The notes below the pieces were generated by a model, which saw nothing but the letters and a program-made list of their open reading frames with translations, was not told the origin of the DNA and did no database searches. 64,000 nucleotides of DNA from Rhizobium leguminosarum (lineage in GTDB: Bacteria > Pseudomonadota > Alphaproteobacteria > Rhizobiales > Rhizobiaceae): positions 62,001-126,000 of the forward strand of contig NZ_MZMU01000003.1 in the NCBI RefSeq assembly GCF_004123835.1. Direction: 5' to 3'. Positions 61,878 through 64,000 of the stretch are shown here, piece after piece (positions within the stretch are counted from its first letter, which is position 1; every line of letters starts with the position of its first letter). The position numbers were made by a program, and so were the translations under genes.

Positions 61878-63410
61878 ATGGTCGCGCGTGTCAGTACGGT
61901 TGCATTTCAGGGCATCGAAGGTGTGCCGGTCGAGGTCCAGGTCATGGTCGCACCCGGCAAGGTCGGCATGCAGATCGTCGGCCTGCCTGACAAGGCGGTA
62001 GCCGAAAGCCGCGAGCGCGTGCAGGCGGCCCTCCACGCCTCCGGCCTGGCGCTGCCGGCGAAGCGCGTGACCGTCAATCTGGCGCCGGCCGACCTGCCGA
62101 AGGAAGGTTCTCATTTCGATCTGCCGATCGCGCTTGCCCTGATGGCAGCCCTCGGCGCCATTCCCGCCGATGCGCTGTCGGACTTTGTCGTCGTCGGCGA
62201 GCTCAATCTCGACGGGACGATTGCGGCGATATCAGGCGCGCTGCCTGCCGCGATCGGCGCCAATGCGCTCGGCAAGGGGCTGATCTGCCCGGCCGAAAGC
62301 GGTGCCGAAGCCGCCTGGGCGGGCGCCGAGGTCGATATCCTCGCGCCCCGCAGCCTGATTGCCCTTGCCAATCATTTCCGCGGCACGCAGGTCCTATCCA
62401 GGCCGGAGGCATCGATCCGCGCCAATGCCGCCAACCTGCCGGATCTCGCCGAGATCAAGGGCCAGGAAAGCGCCAAGCGCGCGCTCGAAGTGGCGGCCGC
62501 CGGCGGCCATAATCTCTTGATGGTCGGCCCTCCAGGCTCCGGCAAGTCGATGCTGGCGGCCAGGCTGCCATCGATCCTGCCGCCGCTTTCGGCCGCCGAG
62601 CTGCTGGAAGTGTCGATGGTCCATTCGATCGCCGGCCAGCTCTCCGGCGGCAAGCTTTCTGATCGCCGGCCCTTCCGCACTCCACATCATTCCGCCACCA
62701 TGGCAGCCCTCGTCGGCGGTGGAATACGCGCCCGTCCGGGCGAAGCCTCGCTTGCCCATCACGGCGTGCTGTTCCTCGACGAGTTTCCCGAATTCACGCC
62801 GCAGGCGCTCGATGCGCTGCGCCAGCCGCTCGAAGGCGGCGAATGCGTCATTGCGCGTGCCAATCACCGCGTCTCCTATCCGGCCAAATTCCAGCTGATC
62901 GCGGCGATGAACCCCTGCCGCTGCGGCATGGCCGGCGAGCCAGGCCATAGCTGCGCCCGCGGCCCGCGCTGCATGAGCGATTACCAGGCTCGCATCTCCG
63001 GCCCGTTGATGGATCGCATCGATATCCGCATCGACGTGCCGGCCGTCTCCGCCGCCGATCTGATCCGGCCGATGGCGGCAGAAACCAGCGCCGACGTCGC
63101 CCGCCGCGTCGCCCGCGCCCGCGAGATCCAGCAGGAGCGTTTCGAAAGCACCGGCGCAAAGGGCGTCGGCACCAATGCCCGCTGCTCCACCGCGATGATC
63201 GAGAAACTGGCCGAGCCAGATGCCAGCGGCCTGCAGCTGCTGCGCGACGCCGCCGAAAAGATGAAATTCTCCGCCCGCGGTTACCACCGCGTCCTGAAGG
63301 TCGCCCGCACCCTTGCCGATCTCGACGGCAAGCCGACGGTCGGCCGCATCCATCTCGCCGAAGCGATTTCCTACAGGATCGCTGGTGAGAGACTGACGGC
63401 TGCGGCGTGA
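61878..63410 (+). CDS. comM: ComM/YifB-family Mg-chelatase-like ATPase
   Basis: A 510-residue protein of the ComM/YifB family, an AAA+ helicase that promotes branch migration during DNA integration in naturally competent bacteria; in others its role is less clear. Domains: Lon-like N-terminal part (VQVMVAPGKVGMQIVGLPDK, VNLAPADLPKEGSHFDLPIA), the AAA+ core (GHNLLMVGPPGSGKSMLAAR, LDEFPEF as Walker B) and a zinc-type MNPCRCGMAGEPGHSC insertion, then LMDRIDIRIDVP and the C-terminal lid. Single gene, followed by a palindromic repeat. Confidence 0.95.
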   Translation: MVARVSTVAFQGIEGVPVEVQVMVAPGKVGMQIVGLPDKAVAESRERVQAALHASGLALPAKRVTVNLAPADLPKEGSHFDLPIALALMAALGAIPADALSDFVVVGELNLDGTIAAISGALPAAIGANALGKGLICPAESGAEAAWAGAEVDILAPRSLIALANHFRGTQVLSRPEASIRANAANLPDLAEIKGQESAKRALEVAAAGGHNLLMVGPPGSGKSMLAARLPSILPPLSAAELLEVSMVHSIAGQLSGGKLSDRRPFRTPHHSATMAALVGGGIRARPGEASLAHHGVLFLDEFPEFTPQALDALRQPLEGGECVIARANHRVSYPAKFQLIAAMNPCRCGMAGEPGHSCARGPRCMSDYQARISGPLMDRIDIRIDVPAVSAADLIRPMAAETSADVARRVARAREIQQERFESTGAKGVGTNARCSTAMIEKLAEPDASGLQLLRDAAEKMKFSARGYHRVLKVARTLADLDGKPTVGRIHLAEAISYRIAGERLTAAA

Positions 63411-63459
63411 GAGGCGCGAAGCGCGCCCGACAGTTGTTGGCAGCTCGTCCTTTACTCGG

Positions 63460-63537
63460 CGTCATCCTCGGCCTTGTGCCGAGGATCTGCTACCCATCAA
63501 CCGTAGTAGATGCTCGGGACAAGCCCGAACATGACGA
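63460..63537. repeat. Palindromic intergenic repeat
   Basis: GTCATCCTCGG...CCGAGGATCTGCTA and TAGTAGATGCTCGGG...CCCGAACATGAC form nested inverted repeats. This resembles a further family of dispersed rhizobial palindromes (CATCCTCGG/CCGAGGAT). It lies between comM and the converging gene at the window end. Confidence 0.6.
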
Positions 63538-63600
63538 AAGAGAAGTTGGCGCTAATAAGTTCGGTAGGAGGGCTGAATGGCTTTCCGAATGACAGAGCGA

Positions 63601-64000
63601 TCAGCTGCGCAACTGGTTCATCATTCTTTGAGAGAGCTTGGCGTCCTCAAGCAGGGGCGTAAGGTCGCTGATCTGATCCAAAGAGCCGACAATCGGCAGC
63701 TGTTTGATCCACGCGTCCGCTATCGCTGAACGCGCGGCCTCTACCGCATCGTCAGCATTGATGGTTGTAAATGGCCGGTCATGATATGGCCCCACGATCG
63801 GCTCGAAGGAGGCGATACCGATCGTATTTTGCCTGTGCGCCAGTTCAAGGTAAGCCGAAGCGAGTGCGTCCTCTCGATCCGTCCATTCACTCGAAAGTAA
63901 GGCCCGCTTCAGGTGGCGCGAGAGGGGCTCTGCGACGGGGAGCCTGGCAAAGCCACTGCCGAGCCATTTTGAATAGGGGGCGTATCGTCGCTCGAGCAAG
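63601..64000 (-). CDS. DUF4037-like protein, C-terminal part
   Basis: The gene runs off the window; 132 codons of the C-terminal part are visible. RYAPYSKWLGSGFARLPVAE and YLELAHRQNTIGIASFEPIV, followed by YHDRPFTTINADDAVEAARS, suggest the DUF4037 family, often joined to a nucleotidyltransferase N-terminus. The call rests on these motifs only. The N-terminus and start lie beyond base 64000. It converges with comM, with a palindromic repeat between. Confidence 0.55.
   Translation of the reverse strand, partial: LLERRYAPYSKWLGSGFARLPVAEPLSRHLKRALLSSEWTDREDALASAYLELAHRQNTIGIASFEPIVGPYHDRPFTTINADDAVEAARSAIADAWIKQLPIVGSLDQISDLTPLLEDAKLSQRMMNQLRS

Overview
The window looks like chromosomal DNA of a fast-growing rhizobium (Rhizobium etli/leguminosarum-like alphaproteobacterium). 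This rests on the high GC, the rhizobial type of PmtA phospholipid methyltransferase, an Atu4866-family secreted protein, an imelysin/di-haem oxidoreductase/imelysin/DUF1513 iron cluster, a dnaN gene away from dnaA, and several families of rhizobial palindromic intergenic repeats. No rRNA, tRNA or CRISPR was recognised. The species call is inference from gene content; no database search was possible.

Layout. 1-12 kb is mostly core: the end of a glycosyltransferase, a large polytopic membrane protein, xseA, a flavodoxin-fold oxidoreductase, a GIY-YIG gene set among three copies of a palindromic repeat, an M29 aminopeptidase, a glutathione S-transferase disrupted by a frameshift opposite a MarR regulator with two operator-like palindromes, ybaK, an ArsC-like gene, an M14-type deacylase, thpR and ogt. 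12-24 kb is accessory in character: four short-chain dehydrogenases, two LysR and two AraC regulators, a VapBC pair, a PEBP protein, a broken acetyltransferase and an F420-reductase-like protein, mostly single genes facing different ways.

24.0-32.1 kb is an integrated element at the 3' end of guaA. A 15-bp direct repeat that includes the last guaA codons flanks it (24017-24031 and 32103-32117), and a truncated tyrosine integrase remains beside guaA. Its cargo is three co-directional genes: a small sigma-70-like protein, a 1071-residue RapA/SNF2-type helicase overlapping it by 20 nt, and a 1057-residue sacsin/HSP90-like GHKL ATPase with a C-terminal four-cysteine HNH-like module. This is the best candidate here for an undescribed system, most likely genome defence; that function is inferred from architecture and location only.

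32-47 kb holds guaA, a sugar-type ABC importer (binding protein, two permeases fused in one chain, single-domain ATPase) whose leader can form two mutually exclusive hairpins around the ribosome-binding site, an mtnN-like nucleosidase with a thioesterase, a DUF2252 protein, and the four-gene imelysin/di-haem oxidoreductase cluster with a possible Irr box upstream. 46-64 kb is largely housekeeping: an RsmB-type methyltransferase, an RlpA-like protein, a queG operon, a GST, uppP, an NDUFA9-like protein, a pmtA-phosphatase-pyrF-DUF1330 operon, a DUF72 protein, dnaN, rsmI-yraN, a cupin, gshB, a comM/yifB gene, and the C-terminal part of a protein that runs off the window.
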